Below are positions 43,732 through 49,850 of a stretch of 64,000 bases of DNA, piece by piece. The stretch is from Acanthosepion esculentum (taxonomy: Eukaryota; Mollusca; Cephalopoda; Sepiida; Sepiidae). The first letter of the stretch is position 1; every line of letters starts with the position of its first letter. A model generated the notes under the pieces. The model made no database searches. It saw only the letters and a list, made by a program, of their open reading frames with translations, and was not told the DNA's origin. The stretch lies in NCBI GenBank assembly GCA_964036315.1, contig OZ038495.1:24090690-24154689 (forward strand), written 5' to 3'. Made by a program: the position numbers and the translations under genes.

Positions 43732-45209
43732 ATAGAGGGTTGAGAAGCATACAGACCGAAGTAAATAGAGTGTACCCGCATGATAACAATTCAGTTATGA
43801 ATCCCACAGAGGCAACCCAAGATAGAACTGTGAGCATTTTTACCTTTCAAGGAAGATTTCTATCGGAAAATCTCTGTCTCTATAGGAACATACCTAGGTG
43901 GGGATATCGGTGAAAAAATTCGTCTCTTGTGTCAGCAACTACTGCAAAACTCAGCATGCTCGTGGATGGCACTTTACAACTTGTATTGAATTTGAATGCT
44001 GATTGTTCCAGTCATGAAAGCTCTCATCCCTTGGAGGATTGGCACAAGACAATATTTCCTCAGCATATTCCGCTTCCCTGTGTTAACCTTTAGCATAACA
44101 GGCGAAGATTAGTACATATGTTTCCATATGTAAACTTACACTTAATTAGGACGATATGAGGATATGGCAAGGTGAGAACGTGGTCACGCTCAATAAACAT
44201 CAACACCATTTTCTCTTGTCTTTTTGTGAATTAAATGCTGATAGTGTGATTTCACTCATCACATACCAACCGTTACCTTTGGTGTTAACAAGTAATATCT
44301 CTTATACATATACCAACCCGTTTCAGTGCATTGGCGCTGGAGTAATTTAATATAAATAACATAGCGGGCCCAAGAAATCAAATTATTATTTAATAAATTC
44401 GAAGATGCACTTTTAAAATGTTAGCATTCTTTCTAAATATTGAGTCAGAGAGAATATTAAGAATAAAATATCTTGGTGTTTTTCATTGTCGTGACTCCAG
44501 TGACTGCTGAATCTTTTATCCTAATGATCAATGAGATGTTCGACACAAAATAGCAGAAAGTTGCAACTAGAGGTTACACAAGATTGGGTTATCGTTATGG
44601 GAACTTACCTATAAAGACATAATGAACTCTCCCTGACACTATAAATACTGCGCCTCTCAAGAGAGACGTAGAACGAGTCGAGACAATAGTAGTTGACTCC
44701 AAACCAGACTGACAGTCAATACTAACACCTTCAACATCTTGTATTATTATTCTGTGTAATATATCTTTGTTATTTCTACTCTTGTGTTCGTGTTGTTCTT
44801 CCTTGGTCCTAAACTTGGACCATAATCGTTATACAAATCAATGACCTCATAACAAAATAAGACATATTTTTATTCTAATGTTGTTTACTTTCTATTTATT
44901 GTTGCAATGACATTGTATATCCGTGCAACAGCTTTGAAGTTTGAGCCAACGAAGTAGAAAACAACAAATAGTAGTTTTACGTGATGCGATTAAATATTTC
45001 AGTAATCCCAATATCGTGAGAAATGGAAATTAAAATTTAAAAAAATACACATGGAAATGATCTTACCTGTGTTTTATTCCAGGAACGATGAAAACCATAC
45101 TACCGATCTGTAGCCCATCAAACACCGTGGCAATATACAATACACTAACCATAAATATTTGGTAACGTCCACATCCACCAACAGCTTTGACCACATCTTC
45201 GTACTTCAT
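16068..45209 (-). CDS. SLC22-type organic ion transporter, paralog 2 (complete, 10 coding exons)
   Basis: Predicted 12-helix major facilitator of the plasma membrane, SLC22 family (organic cation/anion/carnitine transporters). Coding exons: 45067-45209, 42044-42266, 33106-33209, 29871-30025, 27729-27900, 27345-27560, 22399-22625, 20240-20421, 16840-17003, 16068-16122. All junctions are GT-AG and all phases join, giving 546 residues, the usual SLC22 length. Visible hallmarks: N-terminal MKYEDVV; a large extracellular loop (about residues 48-122) with sequons at N56, N93, N99 and N104 and cysteines 49, 88, 105; FNLVC at 123-127; the MFS motif PDRFGRK at 155-161; PESPRWLL at 269-276; a second DRFGRKK at 382-388; CELYPTCVRN at 442-451; LPET at 505-508. 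Helix 11 has TLGG where cation transporters carry an Asp before the Gly-Gly. Substrate cannot be read from sequence. The exon structure is inferred by eye, without transcript support. Confidence 0.9.
16840..17003 (-). CDS. SLC22 paralog 2, coding exon 9
   Basis: Residues 475-528: helix 12 (PLLTMGISCILVGASYLF) followed by LPETNNQPI and the start of the cytosolic tail. Acceptor ACGCCAG|CGTACA, donor ATGAG|GTAACA, 164 bases. It has three more codons at the 3' end than paralog 3. Confidence 0.88.
17004..19404 (-). other. Intron 8 of paralog 2, distal part
   Basis: AT-rich. 17690-17830 aligns with 54525-54660 of paralog 3 intron 8 (shared GATGAATAA, AATAGATGYGAGTATA, ATAGAACARACC), supporting common descent. 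No other feature. Confidence 0.45.
19405..19740 (+). mobile_element. RTE-like LINE C-terminal fragment
   Basis: The plus strand reads RRMLRIHVSN, then RQLKFLGHIRRKEGLENLMP and GKWMADQG in broken frames, the conserved C-terminal order of this RTE family. Inserted in intron 8 of paralog 2, antisense to no other feature. Confidence 0.6.
19980..20043. repeat. (TTC)n(AAT)n(AGA)n hairpin-prone repeat
   Basis: A TTC run, an AAT run, then AAGAAGAAG, so the outer arms are complementary (TTCTTCTTC / GAAGAAGAA). Confidence 0.85.
20240..20421 (-). CDS. SLC22 paralog 2, coding exon 8
   Basis: Residues 414-474: helix 10, the CELYPTCVRN loop and helix 11 (FETLGGVVSPYIVNL). Acceptor AATTCAG|ATTTGC, donor ATCTA|GTACGT, 182 bases, one codon shorter than in paralog 3. 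Translation continues a few codons past the donor, so the donor was chosen by consensus and by fit to exon 9. Confidence 0.9.
20535..21074 (+). mobile_element. RTE-like LINE fragment, 5' piece (interrupted)
   Basis: The plus strand reads NNIRYA, DSVDRRHRKET, KSEKEGLNINCKMAESMLL, FKYLGSVLTADRKYDTEMRR and MLRIP, i.e. from after the YADD box into the C-terminal region, with frameshifts. The element resumes at 21694 after a 619-bp inverted-repeat element. Confidence 0.65.
21075..21693. mobile_element. 619-bp element with about 100-bp terminal inverted repeats, inserted in an RTE LINE
   Basis: The left arm starts ACTATTTACATTATTCGGAC, followed by TATTGTCCTCATCTTTGTCG. The right end, read on the other strand, starts ACTATTTACATTATTCAGAC with the same continuation. 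The arms stay alignable through CTCCGG, CTTCTTCTGGTG and GGAATGTCGAA, to about 21185 on the left and 21595 on the right, with small indels. The interior holds a minus-strand tRNA-like region (21290-21395). No obvious target-site duplication was seen. It could be a MITE, a foldback element, or two head-to-head SINE halves. Confidence 0.6.
21285..21400 (-). mobile_element. tRNA-like (SINE promoter) region
   Basis: The minus strand has an A-box-like TGGCACAGTAGATAAAGGGG and a B-box-like GAGTTCAATACCC about 45 bases later, the spacing of a tRNA-derived RNA polymerase III promoter. A degraded relative lies at 22960-23065. Confidence 0.55.
21694..21970 (+). mobile_element. RTE-like LINE fragment, 3' piece
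   Basis: Continues the element that stops at 21074: RQIQKV, GKCYTHRTD (compare LENLTLTGQI), KGQENN, ATKERKF. Degraded. Confidence 0.5.
22399..22625 (-). CDS. SLC22 paralog 2, coding exon 7
   Basis: Residues 338-413: helices 7 to 9 including the second MFS motif LLDRFGRKKLY and TGGICAIITIFPLMYAAE. Acceptor TTTTCAG|GTTTGT, donor GCAGAG G|GTAAGA, 227 bases as in paralog 3. Confidence 0.92.
22880..23240 (-). mobile_element. Degraded relative of the interior of the 21075-21693 element
   Basis: Shares, in order, a CCATGTGTCYTTG…GGACTTATAARYCTAATGTCA…AGTAATCATTTTYTTACCAG…CTATGCTTGG series with 21365-21590. The tRNA-like A/B boxes are decayed. It lies in intron 6 of paralog 2. Confidence 0.5.
23241..24765 (-). 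other. Intron 6 of paralog 2: sequence shared with paralog 3 intron 6
   Basis: 23915-24180 aligns with 58325-58565, and 24225-24300 with 61305-61375, so these are the unoccupied versions of the sites hit by the solo LTR and the RTE LINE in paralog 3. No gene recognised. Confidence 0.5.
24766..25225. mobile_element. Probable solo LTR (460 bp) at a TATC repeat
   Basis: Starts TGTTGTAACA and ends CTAAAACA, with a GC-rich interior and TATAAAA at about 25033. The flanks are CTATC (24761-24765) and TTATC (25226-25230), a 4/5 match complicated by the TATC microsatellite. Orientation by TG...CA is the same on both strands; the TATA box favours plus. Confidence 0.5.
25226..27344 (-). other. Intron 6 of paralog 2, proximal part
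   Basis: Very AT-rich. An (AT)n run at 26709-26756. Short open stretches at 25942-26218 have no recognisable domain. Confidence 0.5.
27345..27560 (-). CDS. SLC22 paralog 2, coding exon 6 (PESPRWLL and central cytosolic loop)
   Basis: Residues 267-337: the SLC22 signature PESPRWLL, then the cytosolic loop between helices 6 and 7, and RTLILMFN at the start of helix 7. Acceptor TTTGTAG|GGTGAT, donor CAACTG|GTAATA, 216 bases as in paralog 3. Confidence 0.92.
27729..27900 (-). CDS. SLC22 paralog 2, coding exon 5
   Basis: Residues 209-265 and part of W266: GAEISSMKNRT, then helices 5 and 6. Acceptor TTAACAG|GAGCTG, donor ATTTG|GTAAGA, 172 bases, the same length as in paralog 3. Confidence 0.9.
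28234..28289. repeat. (GA)n microsatellite
   Basis: A pure GA run in intron 4 of paralog 2, followed by a G run. Confidence 0.95.
28850..29492 (+). mobile_element. Jockey-like LINE, 5'-truncated 3' end
   Basis: An open frame 28831-29280 encodes the end of the reverse transcriptase polyprotein: MEYCCHIWSGAP, LDKIQRRICNVIGPDL, SLCLFYKYFHG, SRTSRLWNSLPYSCFPDKYN, stop at 29278. A 3' UTR follows, ending GGGGTGATAAGCTC and an A run at about 29482-29492. Typical 5' truncation. It lies in intron 4 of paralog 2, antisense to the gene. Confidence 0.75.
29871..30025 (-). CDS. SLC22 paralog 2, coding exon 4
   Basis: Completes R157 and encodes FGRK plus helices 3 and 4 (residues 158-208). Acceptor TTTCCAG|ATTCGG, donor GTTCG|GTAAGG, 155 bases. 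Confidence 0.87.
30026..30959 (-). other. Intron 3 of paralog 2, part
   Basis: AT-rich DNA with a short AAT run near 30530-30550; nothing recognised. Confidence 0.4.
30975..31150 (+). repeat. Low-complexity CAA/CAG/AAC-rich tract
   Basis: Irregular repeats of AACAAAAACAG-like units (poly Asn/Lys/Thr if translated). Directly precedes the GC-rich LINE remnant. Confidence 0.8.
31151..32960 (+). mobile_element. L1/Tx1-like LINE remnant with RVT zinc finger, internally deleted
   Basis: GC-rich against an AT-rich background. Near the 3' end, WWIFPDCQQCDLGLEEKASH followed by TFYHCPQARPLWYYV has the CxxC...HxxxxC arrangement of the zf-RVT domain that ends L1/Tx1-type polyproteins. Upstream, 32166-32720 is a 184-codon open frame (KDYLYCRISL, FGRQRRIISPTLSFAYLAIG) likely just before it. 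The 5' part encodes a basic, proline-rich stretch and a possible CPRC knuckle (31600-31630). No complete RT domain was found, so the middle is missing or unrecognisable. Confidence 0.5.
33106..33209 (-). CDS. SLC22 paralog 2, coding exon 3
   Basis: Residues 123-156: FNLVCGKEW followed by helix 2 and GWLPD. Acceptor TTTTTTAG|TTTAAT, donor GATCG|GTAGGT. It ends inside the Arg codon of the MFS DRxGRK motif, a conserved intron position. Confidence 0.87.
33280..33660 (-). mobile_element. Jockey-like LINE 3' fragment
   Basis: The minus strand reads RKFYANTFSPRSFRLWKSMF then PCQF and stop, then a decayed FKCNINRYL and a 3' end TGCTTTGTCTGGGGTGATAC. Equivalent to the end of the 28850-29492 element. 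In intron 2 of paralog 2. Confidence 0.6.
33868..34928. repeat. Two direct copies of a roughly 430-460 bp unit
   Basis: 33868-34327 and 34495-34928 share GTAGAAAAAAGAAAACTATA, GAACAGCGGGCTCCACCGAC with TAGACCATAA, GAATGAATATTTGTGTYGGC, and CCTTGCYGGTATTCAGACAT. The spacer is 34328-34494. No coding capacity. Confidence 0.85.
35330..37545 (+). mobile_element. Jockey-like LINE, degraded RT-containing copy
   Basis: In broken plus-strand frames: GLFSDKQYGSFSSASTADLL, ERVDHALDKKDGEARALVLD, KALDRSWNLSLLYKM, FELIQSFLLKREMKVILNGH, NNELPDDISF, HDIYAEDKNYF, TRLQLLSHHRKVPSMCL, VSRPFQCM and a 3' end TTGCTTGGGGTGAAATCG. The catalytic YADD box reads YAED. Many stops; non-functional. The best full-order copy of this family in the window. 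Confidence 0.7.
37546..38454 (-). other. Intron 2 of paralog 2, part, ending in (CAA)n(AAT)n
   Basis: Nothing recognised in 37546-38370. A (CAA)n then (AAT)n run occupies 38371-38442. The AAT run occupies the same relative place as the LINE tail at 206-271. Confidence 0.5.
38455..38770 (+). mobile_element. Degraded LINE polyprotein fragment, paralogous to 300-800
   Basis: The plus strand reads MRGHKYEIIKRMSECKKFSL then KEYKNIHDWTEKAIYLELCK and RRHFDD, matching the HDWVDKLIYWELC stretch at about 420. Stops follow. Confidence 0.5.
38766..39050. repeat. Tandem array, 2.5 copies of a 111-bp unit
   Basis: AAATAAACCAAACCAATCTA starts at 38766, 38877 and 38988. Each unit continues with TTGTCGGCATTAA and CCATTGAGGTTGATATGCC. 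The core occurs singly on the minus strand at 52515-52600, so the unit is part of a dispersed repeat. Confidence 0.85.
39051..40535 (-). other. Intron 2 of paralog 2, homologous to 1150-1720 of paralog 1
   Basis: Alignable patches with paralog 1, including TTGCTACGGRAACCAC, CATRTGTATTTGT and TTGGATTAATTTGT. The part 39370-39600 and the part 40140-40350 look like partial internal duplicates. A (CTTT)n run at 39910-39962. Confidence 0.45.
39910..39962. repeat. (CTTT)n microsatellite
   Basis: A tetranucleotide run of about 13 units. Confidence 0.95.
40540..41345 (+). mobile_element. Copia-type retrotransposon 3' coding fragment (RT end and RNase H)
   Basis: LHKPRTVHLTRAKQVLRCLK, a stop, then a 232-codon open frame (40655-41353): GFCDTDWTNSPDRKSITGYC, SWKSKKLGMISLPTCEAEYV, YCDNQASIALAKNPIIHQRS, KHIDIKYQFVRDLV, NVSDLFTKPI. 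This is the Ty1/Copia RNase H module with its Asp (GFCDTDW), Glu (CEAEY) and Asp (YCDNQ) residues. The last 61 codons are duplicated in frame. gag, protease, integrase and most of RT are absent. Confidence 0.85.
40961..41326. repeat. In-frame 183-bp tandem duplication inside the Copia fragment
   Basis: 40961-41143 and 41144-41326 appear identical, starting TTGGCTAAAAATCCAATAAT. The period of 183 is divisible by three, so the frame is kept. Confidence 0.93.
41346..42043 (-). other. Intron 2 of paralog 2, adjoining exon 2
   Basis: A short duplication ATGGAAGACCTTAAGAATTA at 41653 and 41690. 41830-42043 aligns with 2830-3050 of paralog 1. No other feature. Confidence 0.45.
42044..42266 (-). CDS. 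SLC22 paralog 2, coding exon 2 (extracellular loop)
   Basis: Residues 48-122, the large glycosylated loop between helices 1 and 2. Acceptor TTAAG|GTGTGC, donor GTGAC|GTAAGT, 223 bases. It contains four N-glycosylation sequons and two of the loop cysteines, and ends at phase 0. Confidence 0.88.
42267..44595 (-). other. Intron 1 of paralog 2, main part
   Basis: An (AAT)n run at 42396-42423 and a (TA)n(TG)n run at 43671-43729. Two diverged direct copies of a T-rich segment (TTGTGGTTACCCA…TAATCTTT) at about 42711-42750 and 43297-43345 may be remnants of an antisense LINE. No gene recognised. Confidence 0.4.
44596..44824. mobile_element. Solo LTR (229 bp) with 5-bp target duplication ATCGT
   Basis: Flanked by ATCGT at 44591-44595 and 44825-44829. 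Termini TATGG...CCATA form a 5-bp inverted repeat. The interior has TATAAATA at about 44640 and a 3' part rich in TTATT/TTCTTCC, as in LTR promoters. The boundary could shift by up to three bases because TAT follows both direct repeats. In intron 1 of paralog 2. Confidence 0.65.
45067..45209 (-). CDS. SLC22 paralog 2, coding exon 1
   Basis: Encodes residues 1-47 plus two bases: the MKYEDVV amphipathic start and transmembrane helix 1 (VSVLYIATVFDGLQIGSMVF). The ATG has A at -3. The donor CACAG|GTAAG follows. The length of 143 bases equals that of the paralog 1 exon. The 5' UTR is not defined. Confidence 0.88.
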
Positions 45210-45304
45210 ATTTTTTAAATATTTTCTAAGTCAAATCGCAAATCAAAAAAATATTTTTACGGATAACTCCCTCATTTAAAGAATAAAAAATTTGCCTTTC
45301 TTTG

Positions 45305-45465
45305 TGTACGTGTAGTCTTTCCGAGATCAGTCATTATCATGTTTAAAGTGGCCTGATATCTATAACTCCTGTCACGGTCTAATTACCTCGGCCAATCAGA
45401 TTTGCCTATGAAGTAATCAGCAGCAGTGGAGATAAAATTAGGAGGCATTCATTGTAGTTTAGAGC
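45305..45465 (-). promoter_or_regulatory. Conserved upstream block of SLC22 paralog 2 with inverted CCAAT box
   Basis: The counterpart of 7735-7905. CCAATCAG at 45392-45399 sits about 183 bp upstream of the ATG. Shared stretches include GTGTAC, CTTTCCG, TGTTTAA, GTGGCCT and TGAAGTAATCA. Confidence 0.4.
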
Positions 45466-46729
45466 AAAAATAGTTTTATATGCAGTTACGACTAAAACGA
45501 ATTCGATAATCAATAGCTGATCTAAACTTGATGATATGTACAGATTAATAATCAAAGTTACCCAAAAGCATCAAACGCATTGCTTAACAAATAAAGTTTT
45601 CCTAATATTGAAAAAAGAAAATTGTTTTGAGTTTTGTTTTGACAATTTTGACATAAGGCGATTATTTGGCAATAACACTTAAATTTTCTAATGTAATTCC
45701 AACTCTTTATTGGCCCATAAACTTTACACATCTATGTGGTTGGAACGAGCTTCAGTAATGTTTGAAATAAGCGTATGATTATAATCTTTACTTTTCTTTT
45801 ATGTGAGACAGTAAATATGTAGTGTCAAAAAAAATTATTGAAACTTTAAACTGAATAAACACATATGTTCACTTTATCATTTGTCTTCTATTCCCAACGA
45901 AGCAATAATTTCTGCATCAGAATTTGAATTGAACGCGCAGTAAATGTACAGAAGGGAGCTAACTGTATACCAACTAATATTACAATACTAGGTGTTCTAA
46001 ATGCTGCTAAAAATGTTTTTAAATAAAAGAAACAAAATAAGCATATATTGAGGCCTATTAGATGCAACTTTGATTAAAGGGATTTTATGATGAAAATGCC
46101 GCCTGCATGTGAATTCTCCGTTTTTTTCTTTCAACTGTTGTAGTTAATATTCAATTAGGGTACTCAGATAGGGATTACAAGCGACATCGAATAGGGAATA
46201 TAGGATTTCATGTACAATAGCATTATTTACACTATTTATACTATTTAAATTGCAATAAAATTATTGTTGTATTGATTTGTGGAATACATTTTGCAATTCA
46301 AATATCTCTGGATGGAATAAATAGGTTCGTTTACATTGTATACGCTCATATTGTTGATGTTTCATTGAACTTCTTCAATGATTCGTTTTTAATTTTGTGT
46401 TTTGGTTGAATTTTTAAAGTTTGTAAAAGTCTTCCCTAGCTTCGTTGCAACATGGCGTGGGACTGTCAAGTGTGAACAGGTACTTGTGAATAGAAGATTG
46501 ACATGTTATTATAATCTGATCGGAAAATTAAATCGTCACCGGTTAAGTCAATTAGAGTTGTCACGTTTATAGATTAAAATTGGTTACTCAAAAAGGTTTT
46601 TTCTAAAAGGTTCTTAGCAATACTGCTTATTGTTCCCAAGAGTAAATAATTTTATTTTGGCAAAAGTTTTATGATGCTGTCTGGACATGGCATTTCATTC
46701 TCAAACAATATCAAAACCATTTTCGCGAT
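45466..46729. other. Upstream flank of paralog 2
   Basis: AT-rich, alignable in patches with 7906-8740 upstream of paralog 1. No gene recognised. Confidence 0.4.
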
Positions 46730-46749
46730 TCAAAACTGTTGCATATATG

Positions 46750-47050
46750 CATAAATAAATCCACACACGCAGATACACACACACATACATGTATATATAT
46801 TCGAACATATATTGTTAAATATAAAAGACAACGAATGTATATTATGTTTGATCATGAACCGTCCTAATCTTCGTGTAGTTGCTTTAATTTCGGGAGAAAA
46901 TAAAGACAAAAAATGCCCAACGTATGTTTTTATTATGCTATTTCTTGATCTAAGCTTTCGGCTCACATGAGCCATCATCAGAGTGGTTATATGGACATTT
47001 CAACAAAGATATTCACCATAAAAGATGATACCCTGTTATATCTACGTAGA
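46750..47050 (-). mobile_element. Copy C of the hammerhead-like short element
   Basis: On the minus strand a CUGAUGA...stem...GAAA motif (46981-46954) overlaps the start of an open frame MAHVSRKLRSR. The frame continues through SPEIKATTRRLGRFMIKHNI and LSFIFNNIC and runs into a TA/TG microsatellite (46800-46760). Copies A and B share this layout: hairpin, short ORF with LSILFNETC-like end, dinucleotide run. Relationship to Penelope-like elements, which are known to carry hammerhead ribozymes, is inferred. Confidence 0.45.
46954..46981 (-). ncRNA. Hammerhead-ribozyme-like core
   Basis: Minus strand: CTGATGA, one T, a GGCTC/GAGCC stem with ATGT loop, then GAAAGC. The two catalytic boxes and stem II of a hammerhead are present, with a single extra U before stem II. 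I could not close stems I and III by eye, so self-cleavage is not established. Confidence 0.4.
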
Positions 47051-48159
47051 AGTTTGCTATGCGACGATAACGGTCGCGAAACAGCAAACGCAGGTTGTAA
47101 ATTTGTGATGCGGTTCTATGACGTCGTACCACGTGAGTGAACGAAATATTAACAACAGAACCATATGTTTAGATGCAATGTTATGTGTTTCAAAGTAGTC
47201 ACAATTCATTACATGTCTCTTTTTCTTTACTTTGAAAACTTCCGGTGTATCCAAGAAATTATTTTTATTTTGTGCTCTATATGAAAGGTTTTGGCCGTGT
47301 ACAATAAACAGGTGAAGTTTTTCTAATTATATGAAAGGAGTTGTTGGAAAGTTCCAGGTACTCCTAAAATATGACTAAGTTAGGTTCGACAGATGGCTGC
47401 TCAGAATACCATAGAGAACAACTTGGTTCGTTTGAACGGGGCTAGCCTTGATTTTCTTTTCTAGGTCAACATAAGTCACATCGGGGTGGTTTCCTGTGGA
47501 ACCCTCCCCTTGGTTAGGTTAGACAAGCTCAAGTGTACCTAGTTAATATGAGTAAGTGTTGTTCCCGGCCTGTTTCCCGGCCATCTTTTTAGTTATGATC
47601 CAAGTCGAGATTCCCAACCTCCCTAGTTTGTTTTGACTTCCTTTTCATCTCAACTGGATCAGCCTTTTACTTCCTCATGTCCGAGTTATTTTATCTCTTT
47701 CCCACTCCCTTAGCGAGAGTGCTTCTTGATTTTGTCCTCTGGGAAGAATACAGCGGCCTCTCTATTTTGAGGGTTGGACGGGCCCTACTAACATAAATTA
47801 TGTTTAGTTTAAAAATTTCTTGAATTTTAGTTTGTTATGGGGTTCATCTCCCTCCCCTTTCATCTTTTCATGATTAGAATTTTATATATTTTATTATCAT
47901 CAAATTTTTATGGTGTGGGGCGCGTTTTTGTAGGTCCCCTCCGGTGAGGATGTGGTATTATGGTGTATGGAGGATTGAATGGTGACGGACGAATTCTTGT
48001 GGTGAGTGTGTCAATTGTAACGTATGAATGGGTCGCGAATCTGATTAGCTAGGTATAGGATAGTTAGTTAAGACCAGCCTTTACCCCTCCCTTTTTTCGG
48101 CCTTGTGTCACAATTTGTACATTTTTGTACGAATAAATAATGAGAATAACATGGTTGCT
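47051..48159. other. Spacer with a T/G-rich block of unlike composition
   Basis: 47330-48100 is richer in GGTT, CCTCCC and TTTT tracts than its surroundings (for example GGTTAGGTTAGACAAG near 47512). It may be an untranslated part of a LINE. No ORF of note. Confidence 0.35.
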
Positions 48160-48440
48160 TTAAGCAAAAGAGTACTTTTAATTTTATTCAAAAGGAAACA
48201 TTTGAAATTTCTGGGAATCATAAGGATAAAAGTGGGCGTAGATAATTTAACACTAACAGGAGATATTGAAAGCAAAGTGAACAAAGAGAATCCTCACTGA
48301 AATAACTGGTTAATTTGTGTCAGTGGATGCCAGAACTGGGACAAAGAATGATAGCAAAATATCAAATAATGCTACAAGAGACAGAAAGTTGTGGAAAGCC
48401 ACGACCATCAATATCCTATATAAGCGACACGTTAAAAAGT
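48160..48440 (+). mobile_element. RTE-like LINE C-terminal fragment
   Basis: FKRKHLKFLGIIRIKVGVDN then LTLTGDIESKVNKEN, then in another frame SGCQNWDKE and ATRDRKLWKATTINILYKRH, matching the RTE C-terminal order. In the spacer upstream of paralog 2. Confidence 0.65.
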
Positions 48441-48524
48441 AAGTATATTATTTAACATTTATGTTTATCTGTATATTCGGGGATGAATGTCACACGCGAC
48501 AGATTGCTTTTGGGAGAAAATAAT

Positions 48525-48570
48525 CAATTTTTTAAATTTCCAAATATTTGATGTGAATCATTTAAATTTA
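48525..48570. repeat. Single unit related to the 37-bp satellite of paralog 1
   Basis: AATTTCCAAATATTTGATGT then GAATCATTTAAATT, followed by sequence alignable with that after the satellite (ATCGATC...CCAWATGGAGA at 10228-10257 and 48585-48615). Confidence 0.55.
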
Positions 48571-48659
48571 CCATATAGTTTATCGATCATAAATTCGTAT
48601 GTACCATATGGAGAGCTTTGCATAAGATTAGTATTCGAAATCGGTGGGTATGCCTAAAA

Positions 48660-49169
48660 GAATTAAAGAAATGAAAGACAAAATACCTGATCATGATTAA
48701 AGTCAAAAAGAGGGAACACTTATAAAAGAAAAAGAAATAATACTTCAAAGATGGAGCGAATATGTTGGAAATATTTTCACTGTCAAAGTAGGAAACCTAT
48801 ACTAAACTATGGAAATACATCAAATATTAACATCTGAGGTAATATCTACACTCGATAAAATGAACAGAAAAACGCAGAAGAATCAGATGGTATTGTACGA
48901 TGCCAGAAACCTTAGACAATTACAGAAATAATAAAGGAAATATACAACACTGGCAAAATACCGGAAGGTATTAATCGCTTCACCTGCGTAACAGTAACAA
49001 GGCATTTGAAATAGAATGTTAATTCAATAGATAATTAGTTTAACATGCTACATCATCGGGATTCTCATGAATAGAGCGCATAGCAGAATTAGACCAGAAA
49101 TAGAAGAACAGAGTGGTTTCTTTAAAGGGACTGCAACAAGAAATGCAATATTTCTGATTAGGATGATAT

Positions 49170-49263
<94 letters not shown>

Positions 49264-49850
49264 GAGAGAGAGATTCAAATGAGCAAACCACTATATTTTA
49301 TAAATTATGCAAAAACATTTGATAACCTACAACACAAACATCTATTTTCACTGTTCGGGAAATTTGATTTATTTCAGAAAGGTATTATCCAAAATAAAGG
49401 GCATGCGATTAAGATGCATCTACTCAGCGGAGTTATTTAATTTTCACAGCTATGCGATAATAACAAATCTAGAAGTCCTAACGGGATTGATTATCGTACG
49501 GGACAATATACAATATAATACGGAGATGGCACCGTGTTGATAGCAACCACAGAACAAAAACAAAACAAGAGGAACTCATAGACAAAGTAGTAAAGGAAAG
49601 CGAGAAGAACGGACTAACTATAAATTCTAAGAAGATATACTATATGATTGTCTGCAAGAAGAACAGCTCAGGATTCAAACTACTAATTGGAGATGTCAAA
49701 ATCAAACAAGTACTGAAATTTAACTATGTGGAAATATTTGAACGAACGATGGAAATCCACAGGCACATTGGAATAGTGAAAGATAACTCCCAAAAGCAAA
49801 AATAGTTACAGGATATAATGAAGGGAAGCAGTGACTAACCTAACTAGAAG
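48660..49850 (+). mobile_element. RTE-like LINE fragment with RT domain, split by a GA repeat
   Basis: In broken frames: AHSRIRPEIEEQSGFFKGTA, TRNAIFLIRMI, [GA repeat], YAKTFDNLQHKHLF, LTGLIIV, VVKESEKNGLTIN, EDGNP-like and DI. These match RTE reverse transcriptase from fingers (EEQ.GF.KG..TR.AIF) through the palm (YAKAFD). Non-functional. Confidence 0.7.
49171..49274. repeat. (GA)n microsatellite with (CAGAGA)n inside
   Basis: A GA run interrupted by CAGAGA units, lying inside the RT coding region of the RTE fragment at the place of LIRMI..ER. Confidence 0.95.

Noticed and set aside
47505..47525. GGTTAG repeats considered as interstitial telomere sequence
   Set aside because: Only two irregular units (GGTTAGGTTAG), expected by chance.
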